A DNA stretch of 9,923 nt from Chlorobiota bacterium (GTDB taxonomy: Bacteria; Bacteroidota; Bacteroidia; Bacteroidales; JAADJA01), in NCBI GenBank assembly GCA_030592565.1, contig JAUVIX010000117.1:1-9923 (forward strand). Direction: 5' to 3'. Below are positions 1 to 6,599 of the stretch, piece by piece. The stretch's first letter is position 1; every line of letters starts with the position of its first letter. The translations under genes and the position numbers were made by a program. The notes under the pieces are model-generated. The model was not told the origin of the DNA and searched no databases. It was given only the letters and a program-made list of their open reading frames with translations.

Positions 1-719
1 GGTCCGATAACAATATCAATACTGTTATTCTTCATATCAAGCCAGGCCATATCACTCGGTTGGTAATCATCAGTTAATAATGCTTTTGATCTCAATTCAA
101 GGTACTTTTTGAATCCATCATCTTCAGCGAGGGCGGCAGCCTGATGCAGATAATCTGATGCAATCGTGATCTCCTTTTTAAAGATTTCGTGATACCATAC
201 ACTTTTTAATTTGCCGTCTTTATCTCTTTTAATCATTGTGTAAAGACTTGTTTTGTCATTATCCGGAAAAGCATCAAACTCCTCTTTTGTCATATCGTGA
301 GGATAGAAATTTGCTCCTTCCGGTTTAGATCCGTAGCCACTTAAAAATGGTGCAAGGTTATCCATTTCATCCCAGGGACCGTAATTGATCTCAGCATAAT
401 TTTTTTCGTAAGAATCATTTATTGATGACAGGAACTCGCTCTTCGGCCCAATATTTTCCATCCAGAAAATATTGTCCATTTGTTGTGCCGCAAGAAACAA
501 CAGTTTTAACATCTCTTTCTGATTGTTGCTAAGATGAGAAATGTCGGAAGTCAGCCTGACTGTTTTATACATTTCCACTTTCTTTTGAATTTCTGTTTTT
601 TCTGCAGGGTTTAATTCCGAAGTGTTATTTTCTTTCTTTTCAGCATTCTGATTGCAACTTGTTGATAGTGTCATTACCATAGCAAGGATGAAAGATAAGT
701 AAAATATTCTTTTTAACAT
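1..719 (-). CDS. Peptidase M49 / dipeptidyl-peptidase III-like lipoprotein, N-terminal part (3' end beyond window)
   Basis: The reverse strand is open from an ATG at 719-717 to the window edge, giving 239 codons. The product begins with a lysine/arginine start and a hydrophobic segment ending in a lipobox-like LSTSC (Cys22), so it is probably a lipoprotein. Downstream blocks match my memory of the DPP III-like family that also occurs fused to Nudix domains in plants: EINYGPWDEMDN near residues 111-122, GANFYPHDMTKEEFD near 135-149, SLYTMIKRD near 158-166 and TDDYQPSDMAWLDMK near 217-231, followed by IDIVIGP. Family members are zinc metallopeptidases removing dipeptides from oligopeptides. The zinc motif (HExxGH type) would lie in the missing C-terminal part, so activity cannot be judged. 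The gene is divergent from the sigma-factor operon and nothing links it functionally to the neighbours. The family call rests on remembered motifs. Confidence 0.75.
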   Translation of the reverse strand, partial: MLKRIFYLSFILAMVMTLSTSCNQNAEKKENNTSELNPAEKTEIQKKVEMYKTVRLTSDISHLSNNQKEMLKLLFLAAQQMDNIFWMENIGPKSEFLSSINDSYEKNYAEINYGPWDEMDNLAPFLSGYGSKPEGANFYPHDMTKEEFDAFPDNDKTSLYTMIKRDKDGKLKSVWYHEIFKKEITIASDYLHQAAALAEDDGFKKYLELRSKALLTDDYQPSDMAWLDMKNNSIDIVIG

Positions 720-887
720 AGTTATAGAATTTAAATTTGATGCGGCGAAATTAAAGATTATTTTATTTAGATGTGTAATAAATGATTTTTAATTGTCATG
801 AATCAGGTGTTGTGGGCTTTGGTAGATTATTTACATATAAGGATTAATGTTCCTGGTTCGTCTATAATTTCCTCTGGATAAATTAAT

Positions 888-916
888 GCAACCATTTTTA
901 CTACCATCCTGTCTTA
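888..916 (+). promoter_or_regulatory. Candidate ECF-sigma promoter P1 of module A (GCAACC-N17-GTCTTA)
   Basis: GCAACC at 888-893 and GTCTTA at 911-916 are 17 nt apart. The AAC core at -35 and GTC core at -10 are typical of ECF sigma promoters. The same pair occurs at two other gene starts in this window with spacers of 16 and 15 nt. The predicted transcript would have a leader of about 190 nt before the sigma start at 1110. The spacer is the longest of the three, so this is the weakest copy. Confidence 0.5.
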
Positions 917-984
917 GAGACATATTTGGCCGGAAATTTTTGTCTTCGGGCATTTTTGTTCTTTGAAAATAATTGTGATGAATT

Positions 985-1014
985 TTGCTAATTGGAAAAG
1001 ATTTATTACTTTTG
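985..1014 (+). promoter_or_regulatory. Vegetative Bacteroidota promoter for the module A sigma operon
   Basis: TTG at 985-987 (within TTTTG) is followed after exactly 19 nt by TACTTTTG at 1007-1014, an exact match to the TAnnTTTG -7 element recognised by the primary sigma factor of Bacteroidota. The transcript would start near 1020 and carry a leader of about 90 nt. It would give basal expression of the operon independent of an ECF sigma factor. Confidence 0.6.
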
Positions 1015-1062
1015 GGCGCTCTACGATTTAACAGGTTAGTTGGTAGTATTTTACAAATTATT

Positions 1063-1102
1063 AGGAGGTGTTAGGCAATAGTGCTTTTTTAAGCATCCTG
1101 CC
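1063..1102 (+). promoter_or_regulatory. Leader with AGGAGG and a hairpin before the module A sigma start
   Basis: AGGAGG lies at 1063-1068, about 41 nt upstream of the ATG at 1110, too far for normal ribosome binding. Between them TGCTT (1082-1086) can pair with AAGCA (1091-1095) across a four-T loop, and GGCA (1074-1077) can pair with TGCC (1099-1102), forming a two-part stem with small bulges. If folded, the stem would bring the AGGAGG to about 12 nt from the ATG. An in-frame TAA at 1107-1109 rules out an upstream extension of the reading frame. The stem is weak and many Bacteroidota barely use Shine-Dalgarno pairing. Confidence 0.3.
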
Positions 1103-1109
1103 ATTATAA

Positions 1110-1652
1110 ATGTACTCAGAAGCTGAACTCATCGGAAGGTGTTTAAAGAATGAGCCTAAAGCACAGGCGCAGTTCTATAAACTTTTTGCCCCAAAAATGT
1201 ATGGGGTTTGTTTTCGTTTTGCAAAAAACAAAATGGAGGCCGATGATATACTTCAGGAAGGTTTCATAAAAGTATTCTTTAACCTGAAAAGTTACAGAGG
1301 AGATGGCGCTCTAGAAGGTTGGGTTCGTAGGACTATTGTAAACACTGCAATCAACTATTACAAAAGAAATCTGAAGTATCAGAATGATCTTGAAATAGAA
1401 AAGGCTGATACAATGCATAGTGCTGACAATGGGATTCTCGATACTATTTCGGTAAATGACCTTATCAATCTGATCCACGAATTACCTGTTGGTTATCGAA
1501 TGGTTTTCAACCTGAATGTCATTGAGGGGTATACACATAAGGAAATAGCAGAAATTCTTAATATTTCAGAAAATACATCAAAATCACAATTATCAAGAGC
1601 AAGACAAAGCTTGCAGGCAAAAGTTAACAAATTAAATACAATTGTATATTAA
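1110..1652 (+). CDS. ECF-family RNA polymerase sigma factor, module A
   Basis: This 180-residue protein has the usual length and two-domain layout of an ECF sigma-70 factor. Region 2 covers about residues 18-90, with DILQEGFIKVF at 46-56 (core-polymerase binding and -10 recognition) and EGWVRRTIVNTA at 69-80. Region 4 covers about 116-170, with the helix-turn-helix around YTHKEIAEILNISE at 141-154 followed by TSKSQLSRA, the -35 recognition helix. The start is fixed by an in-frame stop immediately upstream. Its stop codon TAA overlaps the ATG of the next gene by one base (TAATG), implying translational coupling with its probable anti-sigma factor. It is collinear without gaps with the module B sigma factor over the two domains. 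The regulon is unknown; a candidate promoter motif lies upstream of its own operon. Confidence 0.95.
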   Translation: MYSEAELIGRCLKNEPKAQAQFYKLFAPKMYGVCFRFAKNKMEADDILQEGFIKVFFNLKSYRGDGALEGWVRRTIVNTAINYYKRNLKYQNDLEIEKADTMHSADNGILDTISVNDLINLIHELPVGYRMVFNLNVIEGYTHKEIAEILNISENTSKSQLSRARQSLQAKVNKLNTIVY

Positions 1653-3061
1653 TGAATCAGGGATATAAAAATATTGATGATCTGTTCAGGAATGAGTTCA
1701 AGGATTTTGAACTTGATCCACCGGAGCACGTCTGGGAGAATGTAAAAAATTCCATCCCGGGTTCTGGCACGAACAATTCGTTTTACCGTTTTCGTTACGG
1801 TGGAATAATCGGATTGTCATCCATATTGATATTGGCCGGCCTGTTCTCCTTTATGGATTTTTCAAAAACTACCGATGTTAACACAAATGCGGTTACACTA
1901 AATTCAGCAATTGAAGTCACAAATTCACAAGTTCAGGAACCAGAAACCGGTGCTTCGGATAGAGAAAACGTTGCAATAGTTGATTTCACAAATGATGTTT
2001 TAGAATCTTCAGAAGAAGTGCAAACACAAACTGTAGAAACCAACAAAAACATTTTAGAAATAGAAAATAGTATTTCAGGTAATTCAGACACCGAGAATAA
2101 TTTAATTACAAAAAATACTTCCCCCGCCAATGATTTAAACGCAACTGTCTCTTCTTTTATTCCTGATACAGATTCTGAATCGGAGAATGAAGATAATCTT
2201 CTGGCAATGGCTGATGGAACTGAGCATATGCTTGTTACATCTTTACCCGGAACTCATGAATCAAATGTAAAATCTTCAGAATTTAATGAGAATCAATCGG
2301 ATGGCAGTGTTGAAAATGATATGAATCCTTCTGAACCTTCAGCTCCTGAATTCAAAAGTGATTACGGGAAAAAGGGAAATATTATGTTGGGATTATCATT
2401 TACTCCGGAGATTACTTTCTTCCCATCCGACAATAAGTTAACAAATCAGAGTTATTCAGTTGACGGTAGTGTTATTTACAAGTTTTCGGGTTATTTGCTT
2501 CAGAGTGGAGTGGGTGTTCAGTTTGCAAGTGATGACGGCAATTATAAAGTTGATTATCAGAAATTTCTGGGTACTTACGAAGATGTTTACAATGTAACTT
2601 TTGATACTACAGCAAGCGGTGTAGTTCCGGTCTATCATACCCAAACAGTTGAAGTTTACGATTCGATATCGCGTGTTACTCTTACTCCGACAAAAAATAA
2701 ATATACATATCTACAGATACCAATACTCTTTGGATATGGAGAAGATTATAAAAGGATATCATGGTTTGTAAAAGGCGGCCCATCAGTAGCTATCCTGATA
2801 AATGAAGGACAGCCATCTGTTAATTTTGACAGTGGCAATAACAGGGTATTAAATTATGAAAATGAATTACCGGCACGCATAAATACAAACTGGTCGTTTG
2901 TGTTCTCAGCCGGAGTTGGATATAAGCTGGGAAATCACATTAGTATTACTCTTGAGCCTACGATGAGATTTTATATGAAGTCGGCTTACGAAAGAAATGT
3001 TGTAACAACAAAGCACCCCTATTCATTGGGAATTAGAACGGGATTGTTGTTTGGTTTTTAA
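1652..3061 (+). CDS. Predicted dual-membrane-spanning anti-sigma factor with C-terminal outer-membrane beta-barrel, module A
   Basis: The 469-residue product has four visible parts. Residues 1-48 are a short, probably cytosolic region (NIDDLF at 7-12, then PPEHVWENV at 23-31) that would bind the sigma factor. Residues 49-68 form one hydrophobic helix. Residues 70-240 are a low-complexity linker rich in Ser, Asn, Glu, Asp and Thr. Residues 241-469 alternate hydrophobic and polar residues in the pattern of a small outer-membrane barrel and end in an aromatic residue (LLFGF). There is no N-terminal signal peptide. Dual membrane-spanning anti-sigma factors of this architecture have been described in Bacteroides thetaiotaomicron, where they control vesiculation; assigning this protein to that type is inference from architecture. 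The one-base overlap with the sigma gene supports a sigma/anti-sigma pair, and the 23-nt gap to the PKD gene suggests one operon. Confidence 0.8.
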   Translation: MNQGYKNIDDLFRNEFKDFELDPPEHVWENVKNSIPGSGTNNSFYRFRYGGIIGLSSILILAGLFSFMDFSKTTDVNTNAVTLNSAIEVTNSQVQEPETGASDRENVAIVDFTNDVLESSEEVQTQTVETNKNILEIENSISGNSDTENNLITKNTSPANDLNATVSSFIPDTDSESENEDNLLAMADGTEHMLVTSLPGTHESNVKSSEFNENQSDGSVENDMNPSEPSAPEFKSDYGKKGNIMLGLSFTPEITFFPSDNKLTNQSYSVDGSVIYKFSGYLLQSGVGVQFASDDGNYKVDYQKFLGTYEDVYNVTFDTTASGVVPVYHTQTVEVYDSISRVTLTPTKNKYTYLQIPILFGYGEDYKRISWFVKGGPSVAILINEGQPSVNFDSGNNRVLNYENELPARINTNWSFVFSAGVGYKLGNHISITLEPTMRFYMKSAYERNVVTTKHPYSLGIRTGLLFGF

Positions 3062-3084
3062 TTTTTAAATATAATTTTAATAAG

Positions 3085-4659
3085 ATGTTAAATATAGGTA
3101 AAATGATCGGATTTGAAAAGAAAATGCCACTTCTGTTGGTATTTCTCTTTTCCTGCTCATTGGCCTTCACACAGGTAGCTTTCGACAAGAATGTGATTTT
3201 TATTATCGGACAGATAACAGATGAACAAACCGGAGCACCAATTGATGGTCAGGTTATTAACATAGATGCGGATCACTCGTACTCCCCTGATTTTAATTAC
3301 AGTACAACTTTGGTAACAGATAAAGAAGGTTTTTATTATGATACAATTCCTACATTTTTTACTAAAGGAGCATTAAGGATTTCAACACTTGATTATCTGA
3401 ACAAGGTGCACGACACAACGGTTTATTTCCGTTTTCAGTGGAGTGAAAGAAACTACCTGTTTCCTGACATGAAAATCCCGATACTGAATTCAATTACCAT
3501 TCCACAGGCTAATTTTAACGTTGTTTGTGATCCTTCTGGCGAGAACCCATTGGAGATACAATTGTATAACACCACAAATTGCCAGAATTTAGTTTTCACT
3601 CATTGGAATTTTGGAGATGGGAATTTTTCTACTATTCAGTCACCATTGCATGAATATGCTGGGCCGGGAGTTTACAAGGTTAAGCTGACAGTAACTGTTC
3701 CGGCAGGTCCTTTTTCAAATTTAATTGAATCAACTATTACAAAAGTCGTGAATGTTACGTATAAAGATTATTTTTCTTTTGGAGGTCAGATATTTGCCGG
3801 TTATTTTCCGATAGATTATGCAGCAGCATATTTGTATAAAGTTGAAGAAACAAAAATAGTCCCGATAGATACTGCTATTTACAATGATACATTAGGTTAT
3901 TACCTGTTTCCTCAACTGATTGAAGGAGAGTATTTTGTAAAGGCCGATATGCTTCCTAATTCAACTCTGTATAATGCATTCCTGACAACTTATTACAGCA
4001 ATAGTATAATGTGGGAAGAAGCCGATACTATTTTTCATTACTCAACATACTGGCAATATGATATAGATATGGTGCCTGCCTCTACAATGACCTTTGGCCC
4101 CGGTGGAATTGAAGGAGTAATTTCATTTGGTAATGGGAAAGGCCCTGCCTGTAATGTCGAGATTTTACTTCTTGATAACAATAATAATCCCTTGGGTGTT
4201 ACACATTCAGATGAAAATGGCAATTTTGCTTTTAACGACATAGCATTCGGGACATATAAGGTTCATGCGGAGGTCACAGGAAAAAACACACTTCCGGTAA
4301 ACTTAACTCTTAACGGCAATAATCCTGCTTTTGAAGATGTTCAATTATTTATTCAAGATAATTTTGTTAGTGGCAACATAAATGCGATTTCTGAAAATGA
4401 ATTTATTGAAGGTATTGGTGACATTTTTCCCAATCCAGCTGTGGATAGAATTCAATTCTCTGTTAGTTTTAGTGAAACAACCGACCTTGTATTAACATTG
4501 TTTAATAGTAACGGGCAATTAATCAATGTTTCTAACATAAACAGTTATCCTGGAGAAAATAATATTGAACTTGACATTTCTAATCTGACAAGTGGAATTT
4601 ACCTTTTGAAAATTACTGACAAATCGAATCAGGTGATCAGAAGATTTTTAAAACGGTAG
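3085..4659 (+). CDS. Secreted PKD-domain protein with T9SS C-terminal sorting domain, module A
   Basis: The 524-residue product carries an N-terminal signal sequence; the hydrophobic stretch MPLLLVFLFSCSLAF lies at residues 14-28, so the true start may be Met1, Met7 (3103) or Met14 (3124). Residues 33-135 resemble a carboxypeptidase-regulatory/Cna-B-like beta-sandwich (GQITDEQTGAPI at 42-53). A single PKD domain follows at about 142-225 with WNFGDG at 174-179. Residues 228-330 form a block also found in the module B cargo (FGG, then AYLY, then VPIDT). A second Cna-B-like unit lies at about 340-425 (SDENGNFAFNDIAFGTY at 375-391). Residues 442-524 are a type A sorting domain (DIFPNP at 446-451, then LTSGIYLLKI, ending RRFLKR). 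It is probably exported by T9SS and anchored on or released from the cell surface. It is the last gene of module A, before a terminator. Ligand unknown. Confidence 0.88.
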   Translation: MLNIGKMIGFEKKMPLLLVFLFSCSLAFTQVAFDKNVIFIIGQITDEQTGAPIDGQVINIDADHSYSPDFNYSTTLVTDKEGFYYDTIPTFFTKGALRISTLDYLNKVHDTTVYFRFQWSERNYLFPDMKIPILNSITIPQANFNVVCDPSGENPLEIQLYNTTNCQNLVFTHWNFGDGNFSTIQSPLHEYAGPGVYKVKLTVTVPAGPFSNLIESTITKVVNVTYKDYFSFGGQIFAGYFPIDYAAAYLYKVEETKIVPIDTAIYNDTLGYYLFPQLIEGEYFVKADMLPNSTLYNAFLTTYYSNSIMWEEADTIFHYSTYWQYDIDMVPASTMTFGPGGIEGVISFGNGKGPACNVEILLLDNNNNPLGVTHSDENGNFAFNDIAFGTYKVHAEVTGKNTLPVNLTLNGNNPAFEDVQLFIQDNFVSGNINAISENEFIEGIGDIFPNPAVDRIQFSVSFSETTDLVLTLFNSNGQLINVSNINSYPGENNIELDISNLTSGIYLLKITDKSNQVIRRFLKR

Positions 4660-4681
4660 GAAAAGGCATTTTTTTTATTTG

Positions 4682-4707
4682 AGCCCCGTTTTCGGGGCTT
4701 TTTTTTT
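4682..4707 (+). terminator. Intrinsic terminator closing module A
   Basis: AGCCCCG (4682-4688) and CGGGGCT (4693-4699) form a perfect seven-pair GC-rich stem around a TTTT loop. The stem runs directly into nine T residues (4699-4707). It starts 22 nt after the stop codon of the PKD gene and separates module A from the promoter of module B. Confidence 0.93.
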
Positions 4708-4723
4708 ATAATTTATTTTTCAG

Positions 4724-4751
4724 GCAACCAAAGCAACAAAGTAAAGTCTTA
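4724..4751 (+). promoter_or_regulatory. Candidate ECF-sigma promoter of module B (GCAACC-N16-GTCTTA)
   Basis: GCAACC at 4724-4729 and GTCTTA at 4746-4751 are 16 nt apart, between the module A terminator and the module B sigma start. The -35 side extends to an 11-base match, TTCAGGCAACC (4719-4729), identical to 8681-8691 upstream of the third PKD gene. Initiation about 6-8 nt after the -10 element would leave a very short leader of roughly 11-13 nt before the ATG at 4770. No TAnnTTTG vegetative element was seen in this gap, so module B may depend on ECF transcription. Confidence 0.6.
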
Positions 4752-4769
4752 TACACAGTAGCGATTTTG

Positions 4770-5330
4770 ATGATTGGTGATGACAAAATAATTGAGGGGT
4801 GTAAAAAAGGGAAAAAGCGTTCCCAAAACCGGCTATATGAGAAGTATGCGCCGGGGATGCTTGGTGTGTGCCTGCGTTATTGCTCAAATATGACAGAAGC
4901 TGAAGATGTTTTGCAAGAGGGATTTATTAAAGTATTTATGCATATAAGAAATTTCAGAAGTGAAGGCTCATTTGAGGGCTGGATCAGAAGAATTATGGTT
5001 AACACAGCAATTACATATATTAAAAAGAATGTAAAATATTCTTATGAGGATATTGATAATATTCCTGCCGACTATCAGGAAGAAGAAGATGTTGTTTATT
5101 CGCCGGTCAGCCCTGAAGTTCTTATAAAAATTTTACAAAGCCTGCCTGATGGTTACAGAAATGTTATCAACCTCTATATCTTTGAAGGATATGCGCATAA
5201 GGAAATAGCTGAAATTTTGGGAATATCAGAAAGTACTTCTAAATCGCAGTTATCAAAAGCAAAAAAGTTTTTACGTAATAAACTTGAAGAAAAAAATAAA
5301 GTTTTAACAACAAGTACAGCTAATGGATGA
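4770..5330 (+). CDS. ECF-family RNA polymerase sigma factor, module B
   Basis: The 186-residue product is a second ECF sigma factor. Region 2 has DVLQEGFIKVF at 46-56 and EGWIRRIMVNTA at 69-80. Region 4 has YAHKEIAEILGISE at 141-154 followed by TSKSQLSKA. I chose ATG at 4770; a TTG directly before it (4767) is in frame and would add one residue. The numbering matches the module A sigma factor position for position through both domains, and the -35 recognition helix is almost identical, so the two may read similar promoters. The end overlaps the next gene by eight bases (5323-5330), as expected for a coupled sigma/anti-sigma pair. The C-terminal tail after about residue 172 is lysine- and threonine-rich and not shared. 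Confidence 0.95.
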   Translation: MIGDDKIIEGCKKGKKRSQNRLYEKYAPGMLGVCLRYCSNMTEAEDVLQEGFIKVFMHIRNFRSEGSFEGWIRRIMVNTAITYIKKNVKYSYEDIDNIPADYQEEEDVVYSPVSPEVLIKILQSLPDGYRNVINLYIFEGYAHKEIAEILGISESTSKSQLSKAKKFLRNKLEEKNKVLTTSTANG

Positions 5331-6597
5331 AGGTTTTAATAATATTGAGGACCTCTTAAAAGGAACTCTCGACGGGTATAAGAAGCAACCGTCACCAAAA
5401 GTATGGAAGGCAGTCTCATTGAAGCTGTTTTTCAGAAGTAGCTTGTTCTATGCTTCTGTTTTTATTTTACTGGTCGGTATAGGAACAGGAAGCTATTTCT
5501 ATTTTAGTGTAAATAATACCATACAGGAAGTCAATGCAAATAGTGATATATTATTGAAACCTACAAATGAAACCGATCAATTGGTTTCTGAATCAAATAC
5601 TTTAAAAGAAACTTTTGAATCAGGGAATGAAGAACAAATAATTACAAACAATACAAAATTAAAAGACAAAATTGAAAATAACGAAAAGATAAGTGAAGTA
5701 CCACCGGCTTCTGAGGTATTGGCCAAAACCCAAATTAACAAGTATCCGGGATTGCCAGGGCTGAACAGCGACGACAATATTAATCCTATGACAACTATTT
5801 ATCCCCCATTTACATACGGGATGGTGAATACTTTACCGGAATACTTAAATCTGACATCTGCCTATTCAGGTTTTAATATCGTTCCAAAAGATGATTATGG
5901 CAGGTTAGAGGCCTCATTTGCTCTCGGTGCTTTTATTACACCTGAACTAATATTCCTAAATGATGAAGATAATAGCAAGAAAAGTGCAATTAATATTGAT
6001 GTCACTGGAGTTTATGGGAATAATCTCTTTTTCGAAGCAGGTATTGGTGTATCTATTTCGGAAGATGATGGAAAGTATGATATTAAATACTCTCAATACG
6101 ACAGTATAGGTTACTTCTACCAGGTTAATTCATTTAAAATAGATCCCGCTTCAGGTCAGCCCGTATTTAAAACAACACTTGAAGGGTTATATGATACTGT
6201 TAATTACAATACATCTGAAACAGTTAATAATTATTATACGTATCTTCGTATTCCGGTTTATGCAGGATATAAAATTAGAGAGTTTAAAAGGCTTTCTATT
6301 TTCTTAAAAGCAGGTGGAATCTATTCCATACTTGTTAAAAGTATTGAACCGGGGATTGATTATACAAACGACAATGCAACAGATATAGTAATTGAAGATG
6401 AAACACCCAATAGAATTCATTCTTACTTCAAGCTGTCAGCATCTTTGGGGCTTTCTTACAGGTTGTCAAATAGTTTTGATCTGTCAGTAGAACCTGTTTA
6501 TAATTACTATATGCAGCCTGTTTATGAGCGCAGACTGACAAATAAGGCGACATGGTCAATAGGGCTAAGATTTGGATTACTCTATAAAATAAAATAA
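5323..6597 (+). CDS. Predicted dual-membrane-spanning anti-sigma factor with C-terminal outer-membrane beta-barrel, module B
   Basis: The 424-residue product repeats the architecture of its module A counterpart. A short N-terminal cytosolic region (NIEDLL at 7-12, PSPKVWKAV at 23-31) is followed by a hydrophobic helix at about 40-62, a polar linker from 65 to about 192, and a barrel-like region at about 195-424. Shared landmarks with the module A protein are NI[DE]DL near residue 7, P..VW near residue 25, DDG-[NK]-Y early in the barrel, YTYL-[QR]-IP in the middle (residues 305-311 here) and [AV]YER near the end. The linker is about 40 residues shorter and diverged in sequence, so length and composition rather than sequence seem conserved. 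The last residues are YKIK, a less typical barrel terminus. It overlaps the sigma gene by eight bases, and only two bases separate it from the following PKD gene, so all three are very probably co-transcribed. Confidence 0.8.
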   Translation: MDEGFNNIEDLLKGTLDGYKKQPSPKVWKAVSLKLFFRSSLFYASVFILLVGIGTGSYFYFSVNNTIQEVNANSDILLKPTNETDQLVSESNTLKETFESGNEEQIITNNTKLKDKIENNEKISEVPPASEVLAKTQINKYPGLPGLNSDDNINPMTTIYPPFTYGMVNTLPEYLNLTSAYSGFNIVPKDDYGRLEASFALGAFITPELIFLNDEDNSKKSAINIDVTGVYGNNLFFEAGIGVSISEDDGKYDIKYSQYDSIGYFYQVNSFKIDPASGQPVFKTTLEGLYDTVNYNTSETVNNYYTYLRIPVYAGYKIREFKRLSIFLKAGGIYSILVKSIEPGIDYTNDNATDIVIEDETPNRIHSYFKLSASLGLSYRLSNSFDLSVEPVYNYYMQPVYERRLTNKATWSIGLRFGLLYKIK

Positions 6598-6599
6598 AA

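Larger units (their letters stand above)
720..1109. other. Divergent intergenic region upstream of the module A sigma operon
   Basis: This 390-base non-coding stretch separates the minus-strand peptidase gene from the plus-strand sigma operon. It holds an ECF-type promoter candidate (888-916), a vegetative Bacteroidota promoter candidate (985-1014), and a leader with a purine-rich AGGAGG and a small hairpin before the sigma start codon. I found no convincing promoter for the minus-strand gene; the nearest resemblance is TAATTTCG read on the minus strand at 753-746, without a good -33 element. The part from 720 to about 880 holds nothing else I can recognise. Confidence 0.7.

Noticed and set aside
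798..881. Small open frame of 27 codons in the divergent intergenic region
   Set aside because: Too short, no recognisable features, and no support from context; expected by chance in AT-rich DNA.
1081..1092. Possible three-codon leader peptide GTG CTT TTT TAA after the AGGAGG at 1063
   Set aside because: The AGGAGG is 12 nt away, so it is not impossible, but four codons including the stop cannot be told from chance and the same bases form the proposed stem.
3085..3180. Possible lipobox FSC at residues 22-24 of the module A cargo
   Set aside because: The residue at -3/-2 pattern (L-F-S-C) is poor for signal peptidase II, and a standard cleavage site follows at about FTQ; T9SS cargo normally uses signal peptidase I.
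4767..4769. TTG as start codon of the module B sigma factor
   Set aside because: It directly precedes an ATG and adds only one residue; the ATG at 4770 is the simpler choice and gives residue numbering identical to the module A sigma factor.
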